Source of the DNA: Stenotrophomonas rhizophila
Lineage (GTDB): Bacteria; Pseudomonadota; Gammaproteobacteria; Xanthomonadales; Xanthomonadaceae
Assembly: GCF_007667275.1 (NCBI RefSeq)
Contig: NZ_VDQT01000003.1
Span: 62,001 to 126,000 of the forward strand
Direction: 5' to 3'
DNA length: 64,000 nt
Positions 9,695 through 21,738 of the stretch are shown here, in pieces. A model generated the notes under the pieces. The model did no database searches. It had not been told where the DNA came from and saw only the letters and a list, made by a program, of their open reading frames with translations. Position 1 is the first letter of the stretch; each line of letters opens with the position of its first letter. The position numbers and the translations under genes were made by a program.

Positions 9695-10199
9695 TGACGT
9701 TGCGCAGCGTGTCGCGCACCGTGATAGCCACGGTCCACGTACCTTTCGGGTCGCCTGCTTCGGCGGTGAACTTCACGCCGATGGTCGACAGGTAGACCAG
9801 CTTTGGATCTGTTTCCAGCGCGGTGACGAAGCAGGGCAGGTCATGCTCGTCGCCGCTCAGGCTGCCGTCGGGCTTGCTGATGCGCAGGTCGCAGCGCACC
9901 TGGGTCATGCCTTGTGCGTCCAGCATCGGATTGGACAGGAACGACAGGATGTAGAGCGAACCGCCTTCCTTGACCTCGGTGGCCAGATCGAAGCGCGGCG
10001 CCACGTCGGGTGGGGATTCCCACTTCTGTTGCCAGTCGGGATCGGCGGTGATGACCATCGAGGCGGAGAAGCCTTCGCTGGATTGCGTGGCGGAAGTTGC
10101 TGGAAGGGGCGTGTCCTGCGCTCCGGGTTGCAGCGGCTGGGCGGTCGCCAACAGCGGCAATAACAGGGCCATGCTGGCCAGCGTGCGTGCGAGATTCAT
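9660..10199 (-). CDS. Uncharacterised exported protein
   Basis: A 179-residue protein of unknown function with a clear Sec signal peptide (hydrophobic core LASMALLLPLLATA, cleavage near residue 20). The mature part has an acidic linker and then a beta-rich domain that reads like an immunoglobulin-type or ligand-binding fold (FDLATEVKEGGSLYILSFLS, later GTWTVAITVRDTLRNVTI). The pattern of a single extended beta domain suggests periplasmic binding or assembly rather than catalysis; this is inference. The start is taken at the ATG directly before the signal peptide. It overlaps the 3' end of the convergent membrane-protein gene by 35 bases. Confidence 0.7.
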   Translation of the reverse strand: MNLARTLASMALLLPLLATAQPLQPGAQDTPLPATSATQSSEGFSASMVITADPDWQQKWESPPDVAPRFDLATEVKEGGSLYILSFLSNPMLDAQGMTQVRCDLRISKPDGSLSGDEHDLPCFVTALETDPKLVYLSTIGVKFTAEAGDPKGTWTVAITVRDTLRNVTIPLQSSFEMR

Positions 10200-10394
10200 T
10201 GGTTTGCTTCCCCGGTGGTCGCATCCTGAGGTGATGACCGAGTATGGCTGATTCGAGGCGCGGGTCGTCAAGCGAGAGGCGCCGGGCTGGATGACCGTGC
10301 GAGGGGGGCGCCGTTTGGGCGACGCCTCGCGTTGGTGATGCGAAGCAGGAGCCTGTTTCGATTTCTGGTCCATGCGTCAATGTGCGTGGTACCT

Positions 10395-10425
10395 GTAGCG
10401 GCGGTTGTTTGGGAACCAACCCTAC
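10395..10425. repeat. GTAG...CTAC palindrome, second subfamily
   Basis: An imperfect palindrome that begins GTAG, ends CTAC and carries TGTTTGGGAA in its centre. A close relative occurs at 15252-15278. On the minus strand its GTAG tetranucleotide supplies the TAG stop codon of the lysine-rich gene at 10422. Confidence 0.6.
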
Positions 10426-10700
10426 CGGGAGGTCTTCGCGGCCTTTTTTGTTGCGGGCTTCTTTGTTGCCGTTTTCTTTGCAGACGCCTTCTTTGCGGTT
10501 GTCTTGGCTGCGCTCGACTTCTTTTTCGCCGCCGTCTTCGCTGGCTGCTTCCTGCCGCCACCATCCTGCTTGTTCACGGTGGCCCAGGCGATGCGCTCGG
10601 CCGCGTCCTCGCTGCGGCCTTCGGCTTTTTCGCTTTCCTCGATGTGCTCGGCCTGGCGCTTCTGCTTGTCGGTGTAGCTGGATTTGTCTCCGCGGGGCAT
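10422..10700 (-). CDS. Lysine-rich histone H1-like small protein
   Basis: A 92-residue protein. The N-terminal half (SSYTDKQKRQAEHIEESEKA, then EDAAERIAWATVNKQDGGG) is a conserved module found in small proteins often labelled plasmid-stabilisation or stress proteins. Residues 55-90 are a low-complexity Ala-Lys-Lys tail (AAKKKSSAAKTTAKKASAKK and on) typical of histone H1/AlgP-like DNA-binding tails. Nucleic-acid binding is therefore likely. It lies 56 bases downstream of the katE stop on the same strand and may be co-transcribed with the catalase, which would fit a stationary-phase protective role. The TAG stop lies within a GTAG palindrome. Confidence 0.75.
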   Translation of the reverse strand: MPRGDKSSYTDKQKRQAEHIEESEKAEGRSEDAAERIAWATVNKQDGGGRKQPAKTAAKKKSSAAKTTAKKASAKKTATKKPATKKAAKTSR

Positions 10701-10756
10701 GGGTTGCGTCCTCCATGGGGCAGCAACGGACCAGCGGTCCGCTGCTGCCGGGGGGG

Positions 10757-12844
<2,088 letters not shown>

Positions 12845-13014
12845 CAGGCGACTCCGGGGCTGGCGAGGGGATTCGATCCCCAACAGTGGCGTCACGCGTG
12901 TTAATCGCGGGTCGGAGAACGCGGCCCGGCTTGCACCTGCGCTTCACGCCGGGGCGCCTGACGGGCGCGCGGCAGGTATCCTTGGTGGCGTGTCCCTCCT
13001 TCTTCCGCCACCCC

Positions 13015-13725
13015 ATGCGTGTTGAACCTGCCGACATCGAAGCCCTGTTCGATGCGATTCCCGACGTGCTGTTCTTCATGAAGGACCGCGACGGGCGCTA
13101 TACGCACATCAACCAGACCATGCTGCGCAGGTTGGGGTTGAAGTCGCGCAAGGAGGTGATCGGACGCACCGCCGCCGAGATCTACCCGACCGGCCTGGGT
13201 GCCGATTACGCCACCCAGGATGCCCAGGTGCTGGCCGGCAAGGTGATCGAGAACCTGATGGAACTGCACCTGTTCGCCAACCGCGAGCCGGGCTGGTGCC
13301 TGACCTGCAAGCGGCCGCTGCTGGTGGACGGGCAGATCCGTGGCCTGATCGGCATCTCGCGCGACCTGGGCCAGAAGGACAGCCTGGGCACCCAGTACGA
13401 GCAGCTGCGGCTGGCGCTGGCACACCTGAACGCGCATTACGCCGAGAACGTGCGCATGCAGACCCTGCTGGACATCACCGGCTTCTCGCTGTCCAAACTG
13501 GAGCGCACCTTCCGCAAGGTGTTCCAGATGACCCCGCAGCAGGTACTGACCCGCCTGCGGATCCAGATGGCGGTGCACCTGCTGCATGGCAGCGAGACCA
13601 TCGCCAGCATCGGCCAGGCCTGCGGCTTCACCGACCAGAGCGCGTTCACCCGCAAGTTCAAGGCCGAAGTCGGCGTGTCGCCGCGGGCCTATCGCGCCCA
13701 GATCGGCGAGCGCGTCGACGCCTGA
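13015..13725 (+). CDS. PAS-domain AraC-family transcriptional regulator
   Basis: A 236-residue regulator. A single PAS sensor fold fills residues 5-115 (DIEALFDAIPDVLFFMKDRD through LIGISRDL). An AraC/XylS double helix-turn-helix domain fills about 130-230 (FSLSKLERTFRKVFQMTPQQ, then IASIGQACGFTDQSAFTRKF). The PAS-AraC layout suggests response to a small ligand or redox signal. It is divergent from katE with 170 bases between, so katE is one possible target, and the damaged permease gene downstream is another. No Shine-Dalgarno sequence is visible before the ATG at 13015. Confidence 0.85.
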   Translation: MRVEPADIEALFDAIPDVLFFMKDRDGRYTHINQTMLRRLGLKSRKEVIGRTAAEIYPTGLGADYATQDAQVLAGKVIENLMELHLFANREPGWCLTCKRPLLVDGQIRGLIGISRDLGQKDSLGTQYEQLRLALAHLNAHYAENVRMQTLLDITGFSLSKLERTFRKVFQMTPQQVLTRLRIQMAVHLLHGSETIASIGQACGFTDQSAFTRKFKAEVGVSPRAYRAQIGERVDA

Positions 13726-13805
13726 GCCGGCATGACCTGGGTGGGATGCCTGCGACAGCCCGGACAGGGTATGGTGTCGCACCTGTTGCCCGCCACTCGA
13801 TTCCG

Positions 13806-15199
13806 ATGCCCGCATCCCAGACTCCGGCTCCCTCCGCACCCCGCTCCAACACCCGCCTGGACCACGCGCTCAAGCCCCGCCAGCTGATCATGATGGGACT
13901 GGGCAGCGCGATCGGCGCCGGCCTGTTCCTGGGCTCCGGGGTGGGCGTACAAGCCGCCGGACCGGCCGTGCTGCTGTCCTACCTGGTCGCGGGCGCGCTG
14001 GTGATCATCGTCATGAATGCGCTGGGCGAGATGGCTGCGGCCAAGCCGACCAGCGGTGCGTTCTCGGTGTATGCGGCCGACGCCATGGGCGCCACCGCCG
14101 GCGCGACGGTCGGCTGGTTGTGGTGGGTGCAGCTGGTGATCGTGATCGCCGCCGAAGCGGTCGGTGCGGCCGGGCTGCTGGCCACGGTGTGGCCGGTCAT
14201 CCCGGTGCCGATGGCGGCATTGGCCTTCATGCTGTTCTTCACCGCGATCAATCTGCTCGGGGTGAAGAACTTCGGTGAGTTCGAATTCTGGTTCGCCATC
14301 ATCAAGGTGGCGGCGATCATCGGCTTCATCCTGATCGGCGTGGCCCTGTTGATGGGCTGGCTGCCGGACGCGCCGTCGCCGGGCCTGAGCAACTTCACCG
14401 ACCACGGCGGCTTCGCACCGAAGGGCCTGGCCGGGATCGGCGCGGCGCTGCTGGTGGTGGTGTTCGCCTTTGGCGGCACCGAGATCGTGGCGGTGGCCGC
14501 CGCCGAAACCGAAGACCCCGAGCGCAGCATCGCCCGTGCCATCCGCACCGTGGCCTGGCGCATCCTGGTGTTCTACATCGGCTCGCTGAGCGTGATCATC
14601 GCGGTGGTGCCGTGGACCAGCGACAGCCTGTCCTCGCCGTTCGCGGCGGTGCTGCAGGTGGCCAACATTCCCGGCGCCGCGACTGCCATCACCCTGATCG
14701 CGGTGATCGCGCTGTTGTCGGCGCTCAACGCCAACCTGTATGGCGCGTCGCGCATGATGTACTCGCTGGCGCGTCGCCAGGAGGCACCGGCGGTGCTGGG
14801 CTGGACCGACCCGCGGCAGGTGCCGATCATCGCCGTGCTGGCCAGCGTGCTGTTCGGTTCGCGGCAACGGTAATGGAGCTGCTGTTCCCGGGCAAGGTGC
14901 TGCCGGTGCTGTTGAACATCGTCGGCTCGACCTGCCTGCTGGTGTGGACGATTTCGCTGCTGTCGCAGCTGATCCTGCGCCGCCGCGCCAACCGCGACGG
15001 CACCCGGCTGCCGTTCCGCATGACCGGCTACCCGTACCTGACCCTGCTCGGCCTGGGCGTGCTGGCGCTGATCTTCGGCCTGCTGCTCTCCGAAGCGCAT
15101 ACCCGGGTGCAGTTCCTGTCGATGGCCGCGCTGACCGCGCTGATCGCCGCGAGCAGCGAAATCGCCCGCCGCGTGCGCCGTAATCGCGCCGACTGCTGA
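13806..15199 (+). pseudogene. Amino-acid permease (AroP/GABA-permease type), frameshifted
   Basis: An amino acid-polyamine-organocation transporter in two frames. The first frame (13806-14873) gives 355 residues: MMGLGSAIGAGLFLGSG at the start of TM1 and about nine membrane segments, ending abnormally in FGSRQR-stop. The reading resumes one frame over at about 14856 with FAATVMELLFPGKVLPVLLN and runs to 15199, adding the last membrane segments. Restoring one base near 14855-14857 gives a continuous 464-residue protein, the usual family length. Either a real one-base deletion or a sequencing error. The product as read lacks its last third and should be non-functional. Confidence 0.85.
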
Positions 15200-15207
15200 G
15201 GCAAAGG

Positions 15208-15227
15208 CGGCCCACGAAAGGGGGCCG
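15208..15227 (+). terminator. Hairpin after the permease
   Basis: Stem CGGCCC/GGGCCG with an eight-base loop, about ten bases after the permease stop. The T tract is weak, so this is a possible terminator only. Confidence 0.5.
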
Positions 15228-15251
15228 TCTGCATTTGGAGGGGGGGCTGCG

Positions 15252-15278
15252 GTAGGGGTGTTTGGGAATCGACTCTAC
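15252..15278. repeat. GTAG...CTAC palindrome, second subfamily
   Basis: Relative of the element at 10395-10425, sharing the GTAG and CTACCG ends and a TGTTTGGGAA centre. It lies in the short gap between the permease and the convergent orphan gene. Confidence 0.55.
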
Positions 15279-15330
15279 CGATCCCTCGTCGACTCCATTA
15301 CTGAAGGCTGACGGCCTTGGATCGATGATT

Positions 15331-16086
15331 CTAGTCGTACCATTCCATGGCCACTTTCTCCATCACCGTGAGGGAATAACTGCGGAACTTTCCGCTGATG
15401 TGGTCTTCCGTCTCGCGGATGACCTCCTCCACGTTTGTAATCCCGGCGGTCATGCGGGTTCTAATCTGCTCCGCCACCGACCGCGCGGTTTCGTCCATCC
15501 AATCACTTACGTTGTCGACGATGTAGTCTCGAGAAGAGCTCATCAGATCATCATGGTCCAGATCGTTGTCGTAGCCGGATCTGCCAATGTCTTCGCAGGT
15601 GTAGTAGGCATCACTGCTTTCGTAGATATACCCCGCATTATCGTAGACATCACTGCAAAGAATTCGAGCTAGCTCGTCCACGTAGTTCTGCCCTGAAGGT
15701 GCCGTTACAACGCGTTGGAACAGTTCCGCAGTAGGTACGTTGATGTCCAAAGTGCCTTCAGCCGTCAACCAGGGAGTGCTCGGCTCACGGGATGATGGGT
15801 TCGGAGACGCGATGCTCGCCTGAGCAGAACACTGATTTTCCCGGGCGATCACCAGCGGAGGCGTCATGCTTCCCGGAGGGCTCAGTCGCAAATCGGCGGA
15901 TGTCGCGGGCATCGCGAATCTTTCAGGTGCTACGGTGAGCTCCAGATCGCGCATAGCATTCTGCAATGCAGTCAACGTCAATCCGCCTTGAGTTGATCCG
16001 TGGGCTGCACGCTGTACGTCCGGCGTCGACGCTGACGCCTGCGCAGGCGCGGTAAACGTTGTTGTGTTGAGATCTTTGGGAATCAT
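15331..16086 (-). CDS. Orphan protein of unknown function, A+T-richer than its neighbours
   Basis: A 251-residue reading frame I do not recognise. Residues 1-110 are Ser/Thr/Ala/Pro-rich and look disordered. Residues 135-195 are unusually rich in Asp, Tyr and Ser (NAGYIYESSDAYYTCEDIGR onward). The last 55 residues look helical. There is no signal peptide, membrane segment or known motif. The base composition is visibly less G+C-rich than flanking genes and codon third positions are more mixed, which suggests horizontal transfer. An N-terminally disordered, soluble product of this kind would be compatible with a secreted effector, but nothing shows that. The start at 16086 has no good ribosome-binding site; a later ATG (residue 46) is possible. 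Confidence 0.6.
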   Translation of the reverse strand: MIPKDLNTTTFTAPAQASASTPDVQRAAHGSTQGGLTLTALQNAMRDLELTVAPERFAMPATSADLRLSPPGSMTPPLVIARENQCSAQASIASPNPSSREPSTPWLTAEGTLDINVPTAELFQRVVTAPSGQNYVDELARILCSDVYDNAGYIYESSDAYYTCEDIGRSGYDNDLDHDDLMSSSRDYIVDNVSDWMDETARSVAEQIRTRMTAGITNVEEVIRETEDHISGKFRSYSLTVMEKVAMEWYD

Positions 16087-16213
16087 GCTGGAGGTCAGGC
16101 TAAGGGGCGGACACGTTAGCCTCAGGCGTACCCAGATACCTTCGGGTTTTCATCGTTTTCCCCTCGTTGCCGACCAACGCCCGGCGCATACCAGGCATAC
16201 CTGCAGAAGAACA

Positions 16214-16235
16214 ACGGCCCGCTTTCGCGGGCCGT
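16214..16235 (-). terminator. Hairpin downstream of gcvP
   Basis: Nine-base stem ACGGCCCGC/GCGGGCCGT with a TTTC loop, followed on the minus strand by a T-containing stretch. It lies 25 bases past the gcvP stop. Confidence 0.65.
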
Positions 16236-16259
16236 CTTCGTTTCAACCAGGCGGGAGGA

Positions 16260-19130
<2,871 letters not shown>

Positions 19131-19227
19131 GGCTGGCATCCAAAAGAGTGGGCACGCACGTTCGGAAGCGCGGACGGGGCGTGTCGTGGGCGACAACGAT
19201 CCACCGGACCCTGCGGTCTTCCTGGGT

Positions 19228-19318
19228 GCCCCTCTGTCCTTTTGCCTGAGAGTTTGGAAGCGCGCGGCTGCGTGCTTCGTGCCCCTTCGGCGCCGGCACC
19301 GGCCGGTCTCTCCAGAGT
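19228..19318 (-). promoter_or_regulatory. Glycine riboswitch (single aptamer) controlling gcvP
   Basis: Read on the minus strand, the leader contains GGAGAG, then CGCCGAAGGGGCA, then a variable GC-rich hairpin, then CTCAGGCAAAAGGACAGAG. These are the conserved segments of the gcvT-motif glycine aptamer in the right order and spacing. No second aptamer is visible on either side, so this looks like a singleton. It lies about 100 bases before the gcvP start. In the known family glycine binding turns the gene on. Confidence 0.92.
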
Positions 19319-19619
19319 TTTGGTGCGGGTGGTATCGGGCCTGAGCGATTACGGGCGTTGCGCCTTCGGCAGCGGATGCCTGGAAACCAAGCTCCACTTC
19401 TCCCACCATGTAGCCCGCCAATTATATCCCAGCGCCCCGGCCCGCAGCGGCCTTCCGGGAGATGAACGCGCTCACCGTTCCGTACCCGGATGTCGGTTTC
19501 GGCATGGAACTGGCGGGTACAACCGCCTATGATGAGCGGATCCTCGTATTCATCAGGCGCCACCCGGTCCGGGCCGGCGCCTTCCGTGCGTTCATGCACG
19601 GTCGCTGACGGAACTTCCG

Positions 19620-20843
19620 ATGACACCCGCTGCCCCTTCGAACCGCCGCCTGGCCCTGCTGCTTGCCGGCCTGGCCATGTTCGGCCCGTTCTCGATCGAC
19701 ACCATCTTCCCGGCCTTCCTGCTGCTGGGCGAGCGCATGCAGGTCGAACAGGTCGCAGTGCAGCAGACGGTCAGTGTGTACCTGCTGTTCTACGGCCTGA
19801 TGAGCCTGGCGCACGGCCCGCTGTCGGATGCGTTCGGGCGCCGCCGGGTGATCCTGGGCGGGCTGGTGCTGTTCATCGCCGCCTCGATCGGCTGCGCCCT
19901 GTCGCGCGACCTGACCACGCTGCTGGTGTTCCGCGCGCTGCAGGGCGTGACCGCCGGCGTGGGGGTGATCGTCGGCCGTGCGGTGATCCGTGATCTGTAC
20001 CACGGCGCCGACGCGCAGCGCCTGATGAGCCAGGTATCGATGATCTTCGGCATCGCTCCGGCGATCGCGCCGATCATCGGTGGCTGGATCCTGCTCGGTG
20101 GCGGCGACTGGCCGCTGATCTTCTGGTTCCTGGTGCTGTTCGCGCTGGTGCTGCTGGTGGCCACCGGCAAGTGGCTGCCCGAAACCCATCCGGTGGAAGC
20201 GCGTACGCCGCTGTCGGCAGGCGCCCTGCTGCGCAGCTACCTGCAGATGGGCAGCAACCCGCGCCTGCTGCGCCTGGCTGCGGCCGGCGCCTTCAATTTC
20301 TCCGGCATCTTCCTGTACATCGCCTCGGCCCCGGTGTTCGTGATGCAGCACCTGAAGCTGGGCGAGGGCGGCTTTGCCTGGCTGTTCATTCCCACCATCG
20401 GCGGCATGACGATGGGCTCGTTCCTGTCCGGGCGGATGGCCGGTCGGATCACCGCGCAGCGGCAGGTGGCGATCGGCTTCAGCCTGTGCGCGGTGTCGGC
20501 GCTGGTCAACCTGGCCTATGTGCTGGGGGTGGCGCAGATCGCGCTGCCTTGGGCGGTGCTGCCGATCTTCCTTGGCGGCGTTGGCATGTCGCTGATCTTC
20601 CCGATCCTGGCGCTGGCGGTGCTGGACATGTACCCGCACCAGCGCGGCCTGGCCTCGTCGATGCAGATGTTCATCCAGCTGATGATCAACACCGTCGTGG
20701 CGGGCGCGGTCTCGCCGCTGCTCAGCAGCACGCCGTTGCACCTGGCGCTGGGCTATGCCGGGTTCTTCGCGGTCGGCGCGGCGTTCTGGTTCTGGGAGCG
20801 CCGCTGCGAGCGCAGGCGCGATGCGGCGGCGGCTGGGGCCTGA
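19620..20843 (+). CDS. Bcr/CflA-family multidrug exporter (MFS)
   Basis: A 407-residue major facilitator superfamily drug:proton antiporter with 12 predicted membrane segments. The loop 2-3 signature is GPLSDAFGRRRV (about residues 69-80), and motif C-like glycine-rich segments follow (IFGIAPAIAPIIGGWI). Bcr/CflA exporters act on bicyclomycin, sulfonamides or chloramphenicol in other species; the substrate here is unknown. The ATG at 19620 starts directly before the first basic cluster and TM1. It is divergent from gcvP and its riboswitch. The small conserved gene 50 bases downstream may be co-transcribed. Confidence 0.88.
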   Translation: MTPAAPSNRRLALLLAGLAMFGPFSIDTIFPAFLLLGERMQVEQVAVQQTVSVYLLFYGLMSLAHGPLSDAFGRRRVILGGLVLFIAASIGCALSRDLTTLLVFRALQGVTAGVGVIVGRAVIRDLYHGADAQRLMSQVSMIFGIAPAIAPIIGGWILLGGGDWPLIFWFLVLFALVLLVATGKWLPETHPVEARTPLSAGALLRSYLQMGSNPRLLRLAAAGAFNFSGIFLYIASAPVFVMQHLKLGEGGFAWLFIPTIGGMTMGSFLSGRMAGRITAQRQVAIGFSLCAVSALVNLAYVLGVAQIALPWAVLPIFLGGVGMSLIFPILALAVLDMYPHQRGLASSMQMFIQLMINTVVAGAVSPLLSSTPLHLALGYAGFFAVGAAFWFWERRCERRRDAAAAGA

Positions 20844-20892
20844 GCCCCGTGCGGTATCCTGTGACCCTTGATGCAGTCCGGAAGTCCCCCTG

Positions 20893-21279
20893 ATGTCGAC
20901 CACCTCCAAACTGCGCCGTGACCTGCGCCGGCGCCGCGAAATCGAAGAGGCGAACCGCGAAAAGGCCCACGCCTCGCCGGTCGAGCCGCATGCCGAGCTC
21001 CGCGACCAGCAGCGTACGCTTCTGGCCGGCGTGGTCCGTCGTGACGGCGAATGGGTGCTGGGCATGGACGGCCGGATTGCCGGGCAGACCCCCAGCGCCG
21101 CCCGCGTGCTGGCGCTGATCATGCAGGCCGCCGAACTGCACGAGCGCCAGGGAACCCCGGTGCGCCTGGTGTATTCGGATGCGTTGAAAGACGCCGCGCA
21201 CGCCGAAGCCAAGGCCGAGGGCAAGGATTTCGAGCAGTTCAAGACAGAACTCGCGGCTTCCCTCAAACCCAAGGCGTAG
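20893..21279 (+). CDS. Conserved hypothetical protein
   Basis: A 128-residue soluble protein I cannot assign. The N-terminal 25 residues are highly basic (SKLRRDLRRRREIEEANREK). The middle (EWVLGMDGRIAGQTPSAARVLALIMQAAELHERQG) looks like a compact alpha/beta fold, and the C terminus is Lys/Ala/Glu-rich. No signal peptide or membrane segment. The basic N terminus would allow contact with nucleic acid or ribosome. It follows the exporter gene closely on the same strand, and large palindromes follow it. Confidence 0.65.
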   Translation: MSTTSKLRRDLRRRREIEEANREKAHASPVEPHAELRDQQRTLLAGVVRRDGEWVLGMDGRIAGQTPSAARVLALIMQAAELHERQGTPVRLVYSDALKDAAHAEAKAEGKDFEQFKTELAASLKPKA

Positions 21280-21333
21280 AGCAACGCCCTGCGTGGCTGC
21301 GCCATGCTGCGCGCGCTCCCAGCAAACGCGGCT

Positions 21334-21461
21334 GCCGGTGAATCGAGTGCCGGGCCCCCATACCCTTTCCGGCGAATGTCCCCCGGCGTCGGCCGGAGGC
21401 CGACACCTCCTCCTTTACTTCGCCTCCAAGGGTATGGGGGCCCGGCACTCGATCCACCGGC
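21334..21461. repeat. Nested palindromic element, copy 1
   Basis: Outer arms of 34 bases (21334-21367 and 21428-21461) are inverted copies with a single mismatch; they include GGGCCCCCATACCCTT and its complement. The 60-base interior holds its own nested pairs GGCGAA/TTCGCC and GTCGGCC/GGCCGAC. The whole can fold as one long hairpin. Its interior core recurs in inverted orientation in the next element. Confidence 0.8.
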
Positions 21462-21512
21462 GTTGCACCCCGACTTCCGCTTTTCCCTGCCAACCGCAAG
21501 CCGAGCCCCGTC

Positions 21513-21602
21513 GCGGCCGGTAGGTCCCTGGCAAAGTAAAGGAGGAGGTGGCGGCCGCAGGCCGCCGCCGGGGGACATTTGCATAGGGGCCTGCCGGCCG
21601 CG
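21513..21602. repeat. Nested palindromic element, copy 2
   Basis: Shares about 45 bases of core with copy 1 in the opposite orientation (AGTAAAGGAGGAGGTG ... CCGGGGGACAT). The inner stem has changed on both sides (GGCGGCC/GGCCGCC in place of GTCGGCC/GGCCGAC), which keeps pairing. Outer arms differ from copy 1 but are again self-complementary (GCGGCCGGTAGG with GGCCTGCCGGCCGC). Confidence 0.75.
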
Positions 21603-21707
21603 GCGGGGCCCTCAACGCTCGCGATGAACCTGCTCGAAGACCCTGCGCCCAGCCTCGACGGCCCTAGGGGACAAGACGTTCCACTCCCTTCTGCGATGAA
21701 CAAAAAA

Positions 21708-21732
21708 AAAGCCGGCCATGCAGGCCGGCTTT
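21708..21732 (-). terminator. Terminator of the M2 peptidase gene
   Basis: Stem AAAGCCGGCC/GGCCGGCTTT with a five-base loop and, read on the minus strand, a run of nine T. It lies just past the peptidase stop. Confidence 0.9.
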
Positions 21733-21738
21733 CCTGGT

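Larger units (their letters stand above)
21280..21738. other. Gene-free stretch with palindromic repeats
   Basis: A 459-base stretch without a credible gene. It holds two large imperfect palindromes (annotated separately) and the terminator of the M2 peptidase gene. Frames seen here are low-complexity by-products of the repeats. Confidence 0.8.

Noticed and set aside
19131..19227. A second glycine aptamer downstream of the first
   Set aside because: The conserved GGAGAG and GACAGAG segments do not recur in the spacer.
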